This document shows, one piece after another, positions 1 to 5,583 of a DNA stretch of 5,583 bases. How positions within the stretch are numbered: the stretch's first letter is position 1; each line of letters opens with the position of its first letter. Source of the stretch: an uncultured Chloroflexaceae bacterium (lineage in GTDB: Bacteria; Chloroflexota; Chloroflexia; Chloroflexales; Chloroflexaceae); contig CAKZQX010000356.1 of NCBI GenBank assembly GCA_937141995.1, positions 1 through 5,583 on the forward strand, read 5' to 3'. The notes beneath the pieces were generated by a model that was given only the letters and a program-made list of their open reading frames with translations, was not told the DNA's origin and made no database searches. The position numbers and the translations under genes were made by a program.

Positions 1-1
1 C

Positions 2-253
2 GGGAGCCAGGGGCTCGGCTATGACGGGGTCGCTCCCCCGGAGCCGACGGCGACCAGCACACCGACCAGCACACCGACCAGTACACCGACCGCGACCAGT
101 ATACCGACCAGTACACCGACCGCGACCAGTACCGTAACCGCCATCAGCACCTTGAGCACCACGGCGACGGCGGTCAATCAGAGTACACTCTACCTACCAT
201 ATATTACTCAGACGGTAATCCGGCTCAGTCCTATGACTACAGCGAGGGTTTAA
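2..253 (+). CDS. C-terminal fragment of a probable secreted protein with Thr/Pro-rich linker and YLPYI tail
   Basis: An open frame runs from the left edge to a TAA at 251-253 with no internal stop, giving 83 residues of a protein that starts outside the window. Residues 1-14 look like the end of a preceding domain (GSQGLGYDGVAPPE). Residues 15 to about 60 are a low-complexity Thr/Ser/Pro/Ala linker with repeated Thr-Ser-Thr-Pro units. Residues 63-68 read LYLPYI, followed by a 15-residue tail ending in ARV. A Thr/Pro linker followed by a YLP-(L/V/Y)-(I/V) motif near the C-terminus is a recurring tail in exported proteins of Chloroflexus and Roseiflexus; this rests on my recognition of the pattern. 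The tail may act in export or surface retention, and the linker is a plausible O-glycosylation target, but both are inferences. The main domain is missing, so its activity cannot be named. The gene converges on the minus-strand cluster. The reading frame is well supported by the repeat periodicity. Confidence 0.78.
   Translation, partial: GSQGLGYDGVAPPEPTATSTPTSTPTSTPTATSIPTSTPTATSTVTAISTLSTTATAVNQSTLYLPYITQTVIRLSPMTTARV
53..136 (+). repeat. In-frame 12-bp/30-bp tandem repeat encoding Thr-Ser-Thr-Pro units
   Basis: A 12-bp unit, ACCAGCACACCG or ACCAGTACACCG, is repeated at 53-64, 65-76 and 77-88. It then continues as a 30-bp higher-order unit (77-106 and 107-136) made of one 12-mer, an ACCGCG insert and a second, variant 12-mer. 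All units are multiples of three, so length changes would keep the reading frame. The repeat encodes the Thr/Ser/Pro/Ala linker of the surrounding protein. Such minisatellites commonly differ in copy number between strains through replication slippage. Confidence 0.85.
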
Positions 254-462
254 AAATCCGGTAGTGCCCCGGCGTGAGTGGTATGTAACGTGGCTACCTC
301 ATCAGAAAGCCGTATATTGCACCACGACCACGATGCGTGTGGCACGACCACAGTGTACCAAGTGCGGGCGGGCTTGTCCTGTGACTATGTGTGTGCAGAA
401 TTGTGCAACCCGCGCATTCGTGCGCTTTGAAGTGCTCAAGCGAAAGTCCTACGCTCTTTGGC

Positions 463-489
463 GTGCGGCAGCCCGGCTGCCGCACTTTT
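463..489 (+). terminator. Rho-independent terminator-like hairpin
   Basis: A perfect 10-bp GC-rich stem (463-472 with 476-485) closes on a 3-nt CCG loop and is followed directly by TTTT at 486-489. The T-run lies only on the plus-strand side, so it would end transcription coming from the gene that stops at 253, about 210 nt upstream. On the minus strand the stem is followed by GCCAAAG, which does not suit an intrinsic terminator. The long gap from the stop codon leaves room for a 3' UTR or an unseen small RNA. Confidence 0.72.
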
Positions 490-596
490 AGTGTGTAAAC
501 ATTCATCAAACATCATGAGTTACGCGATGCAGCCTGTTCCGGCCTCGTGCCAAACGCAAAAGCCGGTTTTGCCTGCGGCAGCATGGTGCTTTTTTA

Positions 597-645
597 TCTG
601 TTTCACACAACATGGACATAAAGTACCCATGTTGTGTGAAACAGA
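597..645. repeat. Perfect 19-bp inverted repeat with 11-nt loop
   Basis: The left arm at 597-615 begins TCTGTTTCACAC and ends AACATGG. The right arm at 627-645 is its exact reverse complement. The spacer at 616-626 is ACATAAAGTAC. Transcribed from either strand it would form a long perfect hairpin, but neither side has the T-run of an intrinsic terminator: the plus side continues AATGAAATC, and the minus side continues with an A-rich run. It may help end or protect the 3' ends of the two converging transcripts, bind a dimeric protein, or be a remnant of a small palindromic mobile repeat. The sequence alone does not decide between these. Confidence 0.9.
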
Positions 646-647
646 AT

Positions 648-684
648 GAAATCTTCCGCCTGGCCGGAGGCGAAATTTCCTTTT
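648..684. terminator. Bulged hairpin downstream of the minus-strand cluster, possible terminator
   Basis: The left arm at 648-661 (GAAAT-C-TT-C-CGCCT) pairs with the right arm at 668-679 (AGGCG-AA-ATTTC) around a GGCCGG loop, with two bulged C residues at 653 and 656. It starts 34 nt past the stop codon of the minus-strand gene, where a terminator would be expected. On the minus strand the stem is followed by a moderately T-rich stretch (ATTCTGTTT). On the plus strand TTCCTTTT overlaps and follows the right arm. It could work in either direction, but neither tail is ideal, so the call is tentative. Confidence 0.45.
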
Positions 685-712
685 GGGTGAGCAACTACGT
701 AACGCGTGTCAA

Positions 713-2488
713 CTATGGACTGCTGCTCGCCGGATTAACTGCATAGACCGTGGCTTTTGCTGTCGTGAAGGCCGGACGCAGAAACGTCGAGGTATCCGGT
801 TGGTAAGCCCCAAGTTCCCGTTCAACCTGACCATAGAAGAGGTAATCTATATCATAGCTCTGGAGAATCTCCTGCCGCCGTGTATCGCTGGTGGTTTCGG
901 CAAAAAACTCCGCAACCATATCACGCTTGTTGAAGAAGTCTACCGTCTGCGCCCAGTGCCCCAGGAAGACCCGCTGCCCACTCAGGCCGGGAATATAGCG
1001 CCCGGCTTCATAGGCACTGAAGACAATCGACTCCGGCGGGGCTTCCTCTTCCAACCAGTCGATTGCGGCCACTTCATCGCGGTACAGAAAAAACGGGTAG
1101 TTATGCCGGTTCAGATCGACAAAGCGCCAGGCGATCAGGTAGAGGTTGGTTGGGATGACCAGCAACACAAACAGTAGTGCCACCGGCCGCACCAGACGCG
1201 GTATATCCCACCGTCGCTTCAGGGCGGGGATAACATAGTGGAACAGCCCCAGGACGGCCAGCAACCCCACCGGCACCTGCCAGCTACTGATCATATGCAC
1301 CTGGTAGTCGGTGGGGATGTAGGTCAGCGCCCAGCCGACAATAAACCAGACGACGAGAAAGACTTCATTCTGCGCCGCCGGCTGAATATCTCCCCGCTGC
1401 CGCAACCAATCGCGCAAACGCAGTCCCAGCGTGATCAGCGCGGCGATCAACGGGATGCCCATCAGGATCAGCATGTACAGCGGGGTGGGCGTAAACACCC
1501 CGGCATTGGAAAACTGATCCAGGATCTCTTTCCAGAGCGGATTCGCGCTGGTCAACCAGACCGAGTAAAACGCCGGGGCGCAGGAGATCAGCCCGACCAT
1601 CAGCATGGACCAGAACCAGTAGCGCGGCCATTTCCGGTCGAGTAGCAGGCGCACGCCACCGTAGACCACCGGCACGCCCCACACAATAATCAGATCATAG
1701 GTATGCTGCCAGCCCAGCAGGAGCGCCACCAATCCGGCATACAGTCCATAGCGCAGGTTATTCTGCTGTTCGCCCCGTAGCAATAGCCAGAAGACAGTCA
1801 GGATCAATCCCGCAGCTTGGGCAAAGTGGGGATAGCCTAGAATACAGAGGAGGGTATTTCCCTCGGAAATATATAAATTGTTTGGTAGTGGTACATCATC
1901 CAGTCCCCAGAGATACTTAATGACTACCAGAGTCCAGCCCAGGCCCGCCCCCAGAGCAATCACCAGAAAAGCCGTTCGCCGACGAAGAACGTTAGTGAAG
2001 AACTGCGCCGCCATTAAATATGTCATTGTCAGGAAAAATATTCCGGCCAGAACGCGAAAAATTTGGTAGACCGCTATGTACCCCAGTTCAGTCGCTGCTC
2101 CGAAGCGTGCTAATGACCACCAGAGTAAATTAAAAAAAAGCGGTGGGTTTTCCTCAGGCGTCAAACGGTTAGAAATAATATATCCATCCTGGAATGCTTT
2201 ATACCATGATAGATACTGTGTGTGGTCGTCAACATTTATTAAGAACCCCATGAAATGCTTTTCAGGAGGTTCCGAGAGTATAGCAAAAAAGTAAGGCAGT
2301 GAAGTAACCAACAGAATCAGCCCGATAATAATCCCAACGAATGACCATTCAGCCTGGCTAATCCGGTGTGCCCCAACATGTCTGCCGTCTGACACTCTCT
2401 CTACGGTATGTCTGGAAGGAACTACAAGTGTATGTTCGATCTTCTGGCGCATGAGACGTTGTATCAGAGATTGCGGTATCCATGACAT
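713..2488 (-). CDS. GT-C-like multi-pass membrane glycosyltransferase (third gene of cluster)
   Basis: A 591-residue integral membrane protein. A charged, probably cytoplasmic segment (residues 1-48) precedes the first helix (about 49-70). A large extracytoplasmic loop follows, carrying NVDDH at 85-89 and later TPEENPPLFFN (110-120). An Asp/Asp motif in this place is typical of GT-C enzymes of the PMT/ArnT class, which use polyprenyl-phosphate sugars. About nine further helices lie at roughly 137-160, 172-191, 213-236, 246-280, 289-310, 335-356, 374-391, 398-420 and 433-455. Residues 456-591 form a soluble C-terminal domain with EAGRYIPGLSGQRVFLGHW (494-512) and DYLFYGQVERELG (548-560). I know this tail from large uncharacterised bacterial membrane proteins, where it probably faces outside. 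The start is ATG at 2488 with AAGGA eight nt upstream. The gene ends the co-directional cluster, 118 nt after its neighbour. Its 5' part (about 1860-2490) is clearly more AT-rich than its 3' part. Substrate unknown; the class call is good, the exact family is not certain. Confidence 0.9.
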   Translation of the reverse strand: MSWIPQSLIQRLMRQKIEHTLVVPSRHTVERVSDGRHVGAHRISQAEWSFVGIIIGLILLVTSLPYFFAILSEPPEKHFMGFLINVDDHTQYLSWYKAFQDGYIISNRLTPEENPPLFFNLLWWSLARFGAATELGYIAVYQIFRVLAGIFFLTMTYLMAAQFFTNVLRRRTAFLVIALGAGLGWTLVVIKYLWGLDDVPLPNNLYISEGNTLLCILGYPHFAQAAGLILTVFWLLLRGEQQNNLRYGLYAGLVALLLGWQHTYDLIIVWGVPVVYGGVRLLLDRKWPRYWFWSMLMVGLISCAPAFYSVWLTSANPLWKEILDQFSNAGVFTPTPLYMLILMGIPLIAALITLGLRLRDWLRQRGDIQPAAQNEVFLVVWFIVGWALTYIPTDYQVHMISSWQVPVGLLAVLGLFHYVIPALKRRWDIPRLVRPVALLFVLLVIPTNLYLIAWRFVDLNRHNYPFFLYRDEVAAIDWLEEEAPPESIVFSAYEAGRYIPGLSGQRVFLGHWAQTVDFFNKRDMVAEFFAETTSDTRRQEILQSYDIDYLFYGQVERELGAYQPDTSTFLRPAFTTAKATVYAVNPASSSP

Positions 2489-2606
2489 GATTGGTTTCCT
2501 TGTTTTATGGGTTCTTGCTGCGCGAATTATGGATTATCAAGGCATGATAAAACCTGTATTGATGGGTTGAGGTTCTGGTGGTTAGTAACAGTTCAAAGCT
2601 AGAGAG
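2489..2606 (-). promoter_or_regulatory. 118-nt gap between the second and third cluster genes, with a small inverted repeat
   Basis: The gap is AT-richer than most of the neighbouring coding sequence. It contains TTATCA-AGGCA-TGATAA (2534-2550), a 6-bp inverted repeat with a 5-nt spacer that could be an operator. On the minus strand, GATAAT and CATAAT occur in or beside this repeat and resemble -10 boxes. I found no convincing -35 element at 16-18 nt, and no intrinsic terminator. The gap may give the third gene its own promoter, or may just be a longer spacer in one operon. Confidence 0.35.
2497..2501 (-). promoter_or_regulatory. Ribosome binding site of the 713-2488 gene
   Basis: On the minus strand AAGGA lies eight nt before the ATG at 2488-2486. 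The next in-frame ATG, 12 codons on, lacks a comparable site, so this supports the longer start and the charged N-terminal segment. Confidence 0.7.
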
Positions 2607-4118
2607 TTACGGTCCAATGGTGGCAATGCCGAACTCAGTTGGTGTTGCGATGAACTCTTCACTCGTGCCACGTTCAAGGAGCCGCAGTTGTACGCCATCG
2701 TGTTCCTCTGAGCGCATCGTCTGACCTGGCGATATATTGAGGGAGTCAATTTTCGGTTCATACCAGGTCAGGACTTCGGCTTGCTTGATCCGTTCCAGGG
2801 TCGTCGCATCACCATTAATAATGTTCTCATACTGTATCAATGGCACTTCCGGCAGATAGTATTGTGGGAAGCGCCATGCTTCTGCGATAAGCACAGCATC
2901 CTCCGGCATAGCCTCCCGGACTACCTCGTTCTGGGCTTGAATGAGCGCATCCTGTTCTTGAATCGTCGCATACGAGAGCACCTTCAACCGCTCGCCGGGC
3001 AACAAGTAGACCGGGGCCAGTAGAAAAAGCAGCGAGTTGCCAACAATACCGACTGTAGTTAATGTCGCCCCCCAACGCCAATGATCTATCAATGCAGTCG
3101 CGGCACGCGCACTTACCAGCATCAGGATTGGCAAGTAGACAAAGATTAACCCTTGCTGTCCCATATGGATGAGTGTGTAGTATCCCAACCCCGGCGCGGC
3201 CCAGAGTAGCAGGAACCAGAAGCGCCAACTTTGTGCAACCTCCTGTAACGGACGTCGGAGGAACCAACCGCCCAGCACGGCAGGAATGATACCGAAAGCC
3301 CACCCCCAGAATGTATAGCGGAAGAGCTTATCAAGATTATGGAAGACACCCGACCATCCGGCGCCTTCAAAAATAGATGTCGTCTTATTGAAATGCTCTG
3401 CATAGGCTGAAAGCACATGGAAGTAATTCGCCATACCTCCACTCAATGCAAATAACGGTATCAACCAGGCCAGCACTGTTCCGCCAAGGATCATCACTGC
3501 TCCCACCTTCCAACGAAACGGCAACCGAAAACCGGCTACTACTGCCAGCGGAAAAAGAAAGACGAGCGTCTGGGGACGAAAGCCTCCCGCCAATCCCAAC
3601 CAGAGGGCTAGCAGCAATGCTGTACGGCGTTCACCATACCAGACCCGCCAGGATAGTGCTGCGATTACCGTAACCACCAGCGCGTCAAGCGCGTGTGGCA
3701 ACGCCACCTCGCCGTAAAACCAGTACAACGGACTTGAGAGCAGCAAGAGTGCAGCAATCCATCCCACGCGCGTATTCCACATACGCTGTCCGAGATCATA
3801 CAGCGCCACCGCTGCGAGGGCCGACCCCAGGGTCGCCAAAAAGACATAGCCGGTTTGAGCATCACCGGTTATCCAGGCAACCATCCGCCCCAGTAATACG
3901 TAGAGCAGGTAGCCCGGTACGTGTGGTTGTCCCTGACTAATATCGAAATGATCCAGAGCAAAGGCAAAGTTGATCGAGTCCCAGTGATACAGAAATTGAC
4001 TCTGAAACGGTAAGCGACTCACTAACCCGATGGTAAGCAGAACAGGACCCCATACTTTGCTCCAGAGAGAAACACGTTGGATAGAAATACTCGTTTGCAG
4101 TACTTTTACATCAGACAT
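2607..4118 (-). CDS. GT-C / PMT_2-like membrane glycosyltransferase (second gene of cluster)
   Basis: A 503-residue multi-pass membrane protein. The first helix (about 22-38) is followed by YHWDSINFAFALDHFD (44-59) and QPHVPGYLLYVLLGR (64-78). The Asp-bearing loop followed by a His-Pro-Pro-Gly-Tyr-like motif (here HVPGY) is the hallmark of the start of the PMT_2/GT39-like part of the GT-C class; Asp47 is the likely catalytic acidic residue. GEVALPHALD (136-145), RPQTLVF (181-187) and HMGQQGLIFVYLP (318-330) also fit this family. Hydrophobic helices continue to about 376, and residues 378-503 form a soluble tail. It probably moves a sugar from a polyprenyl-phosphate donor to an envelope acceptor outside the membrane. 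I chose ATG 4118 because AAAGGAG lies 10 nt upstream; an in-frame TTG at 4154 would add 12 residues but puts the start well inside the preceding gene. The ATG overlaps the upstream stop by 8 nt, implying co-transcription and likely translational coupling. Acceptor and sugar are unknown. Confidence 0.92.
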   Translation of the reverse strand: MSDVKVLQTSISIQRVSLWSKVWGPVLLTIGLVSRLPFQSQFLYHWDSINFAFALDHFDISQGQPHVPGYLLYVLLGRMVAWITGDAQTGYVFLATLGSALAAVALYDLGQRMWNTRVGWIAALLLLSSPLYWFYGEVALPHALDALVVTVIAALSWRVWYGERRTALLLALWLGLAGGFRPQTLVFLFPLAVVAGFRLPFRWKVGAVMILGGTVLAWLIPLFALSGGMANYFHVLSAYAEHFNKTTSIFEGAGWSGVFHNLDKLFRYTFWGWAFGIIPAVLGGWFLRRPLQEVAQSWRFWFLLLWAAPGLGYYTLIHMGQQGLIFVYLPILMLVSARAATALIDHWRWGATLTTVGIVGNSLLFLLAPVYLLPGERLKVLSYATIQEQDALIQAQNEVVREAMPEDAVLIAEAWRFPQYYLPEVPLIQYENIINGDATTLERIKQAEVLTWYEPKIDSLNISPGQTMRSEEHDGVQLRLLERGTSEEFIATPTEFGIATIGP

Positions 4119-5583
4119 CGGTTGTTCGCTCCTTTGGTTGATTATCGGCAACAAACGTGGGCAGCAATGTCTGTGAAAGAACCTGCTGTTCTATTTTGCT
4201 TCCATACCATCCAAATGTCAGGATTGCCAGTAACACGCACAGTGGTACCAGACTATTTACTCCCGATTGACCTAACACCATGCCCAGGTTACGTGCCACA
4301 TCCCCATTCAATAGGTTTGGAAGTGAGTAGTTGAACAGAGGATTGGGTGTATAGTCGGGAAAGCTCTGCCCGCCAATTGTTTCAGTCCATACCACAAACA
4401 GTGACCAGAGGCTCAGTAGAAGAATGAGCAGGCGAGAACTCATTCTTTTTCCCCAACATTCGACAAACATACCTACCGCTACAGCCATAAATGGTAACAT
4501 CGGCACGATGTATCGGGGGCCGACTGCGAATCCACCTTCCCACATCACCGAAGATCCATTGAAGAGAAAAAAACTAACCACCGCCCAGGCGCAGACGCCC
4601 CACTCCAGGCGATAGCGGCGTTGTTGCCACCAGAATAGAAAACCGGGCAGAGCCAGTAACAGAATCGGGGCGATAAAGAAAAGTCCGCGGTATGTTCCAA
4701 AGGTAATTCCCCATAACGCCGGAGCATTGGGTCCAACCAGACTCATAAAACCCTGCTGATGGACATCGGTCCAGAGTTCCGAATATTGGTAGCCGACCGG
4801 GAGAATGGTCCGGAAAATTGCCCAGTTGTATCCCATAGCCAGTAAGCCTGGCGGCAGTCCACCCAGAACGAGCAATCCACATCCACTCAAGAGACGGTTA
4901 GGTAGCACTGCCAGGGTATAAGCAAAGACTCCCACTGCAATCAATACTGCCGGGTACTCGGTAATCACTGCATAGCCAAGCATAGTCCCTACCGGCAAGA
5001 CCATCCATTGAGCAACCTGCTTCCGGCCTATCAAGAACGCCAGATAGAAAGCCCCAAAGAGCAGAACTGCTACGATCTGATGTCCGTACAATGCACTCGA
5101 ATATGGAAATGCTGGAGTTGCCAGACCGTACAGCAGCGCGACACCAATACGCCGGCCGGAATGCCGGGTAAAGGTTCCCAAAAAGCTATATATCAAGACG
5201 CCCAGCAATGCCGCCGGGAGTGACACAACCATAACTGTTATCAGATAGTGGACAACCGCAGCATAGATTTTTTCACGCAGCAGACCACTACCATTTTCCT
5301 TGAGCGTTTCGCCAAAGGCATCGCTCTGTGCTATACGCTCCAGGATGGATTGCACCGGCGCGGATTGGAGCAGCGGCCGTGCCGCCGCATAGACCGGCAC
5401 CGCCAGAAATGATGCTCCGGGAGCTTTGTCGCTGTAGTAATGTCCATTGAACAGCGCATAGTCCCCGGTATTCTGAACATAGTTGTCGATATTGAGAGTG
5501 CCGTCATCAACAATTGCCAGTACCAGATTCAGGCGCGAATTCTGGTTCCAATCAGCCCAGCGCGGCAGAAAGTAGACGTAACA
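4111..5583 (-). CDS. GT-C-like membrane glycosyltransferase, 5'-truncated by the window edge (first gene of cluster)
   Basis: The frame is open from the right edge to TGA at 4113-4111, giving 490 residues with the N-terminus missing. A GTG at 5400 is in frame, but the conserved-looking sequence continues upstream of it with no in-frame ATG, so the true start lies beyond 5583. Numbering from the edge, residues 26-56 read DDGTLNID, then NTGDYALFNGHYYSDKAPG. This Asp-rich stretch and the GHYYSDKAPG motif mark a first extracytoplasmic loop that I recognise from uncharacterised GT-C-like proteins of Chloroflexi and other bacteria. Further family-like motifs are FPYSSALYGHQ (159-169), TEYP (208-211), FGTYRGLFFIAP (295-306) and WEGGFAVGPRYIVPMLP (348-364). 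About ten hydrophobic helices follow the loop, and a short polar tail ends the protein. It probably acts on the outer face of the membrane with a polyprenyl-linked sugar, attaching it to an unknown envelope acceptor. Its stop overlaps the next gene's start by 8 nt. Class call fairly sure, substrate unknown. Confidence 0.9.
   Translation of the reverse strand, partial: CYVYFLPRWADWNQNSRLNLVLAIVDDGTLNIDNYVQNTGDYALFNGHYYSDKAPGASFLAVPVYAAARPLLQSAPVQSILERIAQSDAFGETLKENGSGLLREKIYAAVVHYLITVMVVSLPAALLGVLIYSFLGTFTRHSGRRIGVALLYGLATPAFPYSSALYGHQIVAVLLFGAFYLAFLIGRKQVAQWMVLPVGTMLGYAVITEYPAVLIAVGVFAYTLAVLPNRLLSGCGLLVLGGLPPGLLAMGYNWAIFRTILPVGYQYSELWTDVHQQGFMSLVGPNAPALWGITFGTYRGLFFIAPILLLALPGFLFWWQQRRYRLEWGVCAWAVVSFFLFNGSSVMWEGGFAVGPRYIVPMLPFMAVAVGMFVECWGKRMSSRLLILLLSLWSLFVVWTETIGGQSFPDYTPNPLFNYSLPNLLNGDVARNLGMVLGQSGVNSLVPLCVLLAILTFGWYGSKIEQQVLSQTLLPTFVADNQPKERTTDV
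4129..4135 (-). promoter_or_regulatory. Ribosome binding site deciding the start at 4118
   Basis: On the minus strand AAAGGAG lies 10 nt before the ATG at 4118-4116. It sits inside the last codons of the upstream gene, which favours this ATG over the in-frame TTG at 4154. Confidence 0.75.

Larger units (their letters stand above)
254..712. other. Gene-free region between convergent genes, rich in inverted repeats
   Basis: This 459-bp stretch lies between the stop of the plus-strand gene (253) and the stop of the minus-strand gene (713). Short open frames on both strands have no recognisable motif, no good ribosome binding site and poor amino-acid make-up (rich in Cys, His, Arg), so I do not call them genes. 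It holds a strong hairpin with a T-run at 463-489, a perfect 19-bp inverted repeat at 597-645 and a bulged hairpin at 648-684. Weaker stem-loops include a 5-bp stem with a TTCG loop at 412-425. There are also short direct repeats: CACGACCAC at 323 and 343, and TGCGGCAGC at 464 and 574. Most of this fits 3' ends and termination for both converging units. Confidence 0.7.

Noticed and set aside
264..491. 75-codon plus-strand open frame with several Cys residues, zinc-finger-like at first sight
   Set aside because: The Cys spacing fits no known finger, the start lacks a ribosome binding site, and the frame runs through the terminator hairpin at 463-485.
550..596. Second plus-strand terminator (GCAAAA-GCCGG-TTTTGC stem, then AGCA-TGG-TGCT followed by a T-run)
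   Set aside because: The stem next to the T-run is only 4 bp, and the longer stem is AT-rich and not beside the T-run, so it is too weak to call.
597..645. CRISPR repeat, CRP site or integron attC site
   Set aside because: Only one copy with no spacers rules out CRISPR. The TCACA and TGTGA half-sites are in the wrong order and spacing for CRP. The perfect arms lack the bulges and core sites of attC, and no integrase is near.
506..694. 62-codon minus-strand open frame through the 19-bp palindrome
   Set aside because: The palindrome makes both strands encode near-identical peptides (FTQHG and LCET), which explains the open frame; no independent coding signal.
683..1177. 164-codon plus-strand open frame opposite the third cluster gene
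   Set aside because: It lies antisense to the membrane protein, has no ribosome binding site or recognisable motif, and the minus-strand frame has clear membrane-protein features throughout.
1238..1645. 135-codon plus-strand open frame rich in Gln, Arg, Asp and Pro
   Set aside because: Its composition is what the reverse strand of a GC-rich membrane-protein gene gives; it is a shadow frame.
4111..5400. Start of the first cluster gene at the GTG at 5400
   Set aside because: Family-like sequence (DDGTLNID and GHYYSDKAPG) continues in frame upstream to the window edge, so the GTG is internal.

Overview
The window looks like chromosomal DNA from a Chloroflexales-type bacterium (Chloroflexus/Roseiflexus relatives). 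The main pointer is the protein ending at 253: a Thr/Pro/Ser-rich linker followed by a Leu-Tyr-Leu-Pro-Tyr-Ile motif near the C-terminus. I recognise this tail style from many secreted proteins of filamentous Chloroflexi. Moderately high GC (near 60% in much of the 3' half of the left-hand minus-strand gene, about 50-55% elsewhere by eye) and the style of the membrane proteins agree. The assignment is an inference from motif recognition, not a database match.

Layout. Positions 1-253 (+) hold the 3' end of a probable exported protein whose start lies left of the window. Positions 254-712 carry no convincing gene. They hold a strong plus-strand terminator-like hairpin (463-489), a perfect 19-bp inverted repeat with an 11-nt loop (597-645) and a bulged hairpin (648-684) just past the stop of the converging gene. 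From 713 to the right edge everything is on the minus strand, so transcription runs right to left. It starts with a 5'-truncated multi-pass membrane protein (4111-5583), continues with a second one (2607-4118) whose start overlaps the first gene's stop by 8 nt, and after a 118-nt gap ends with a third (713-2488).

The three minus-strand proteins are different members of the broad GT-C (PMT/ArnT-like) class of membrane glycosyltransferases. Each has an acidic motif in or near the first extracytoplasmic loop and about ten or more hydrophobic helices; the second and third also end in a soluble domain. Proteins of this class usually take a sugar from a polyprenyl-phosphate donor on the outer face of the membrane and attach it to a lipid, glycan or protein. 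The three probably form one envelope-glycosylation cluster, but donor and acceptor cannot be read from the sequence.

Points to follow up are the 19-bp inverted repeat, the AT-rich 5' half of the 713-2488 gene with a T8 run in its catalytic-loop region, a small inverted repeat upstream of that gene, and the tandem arrangement of three divergent GT-C-like proteins. I found no CRISPR array, tRNA, rRNA, insertion sequence or obvious defence system.
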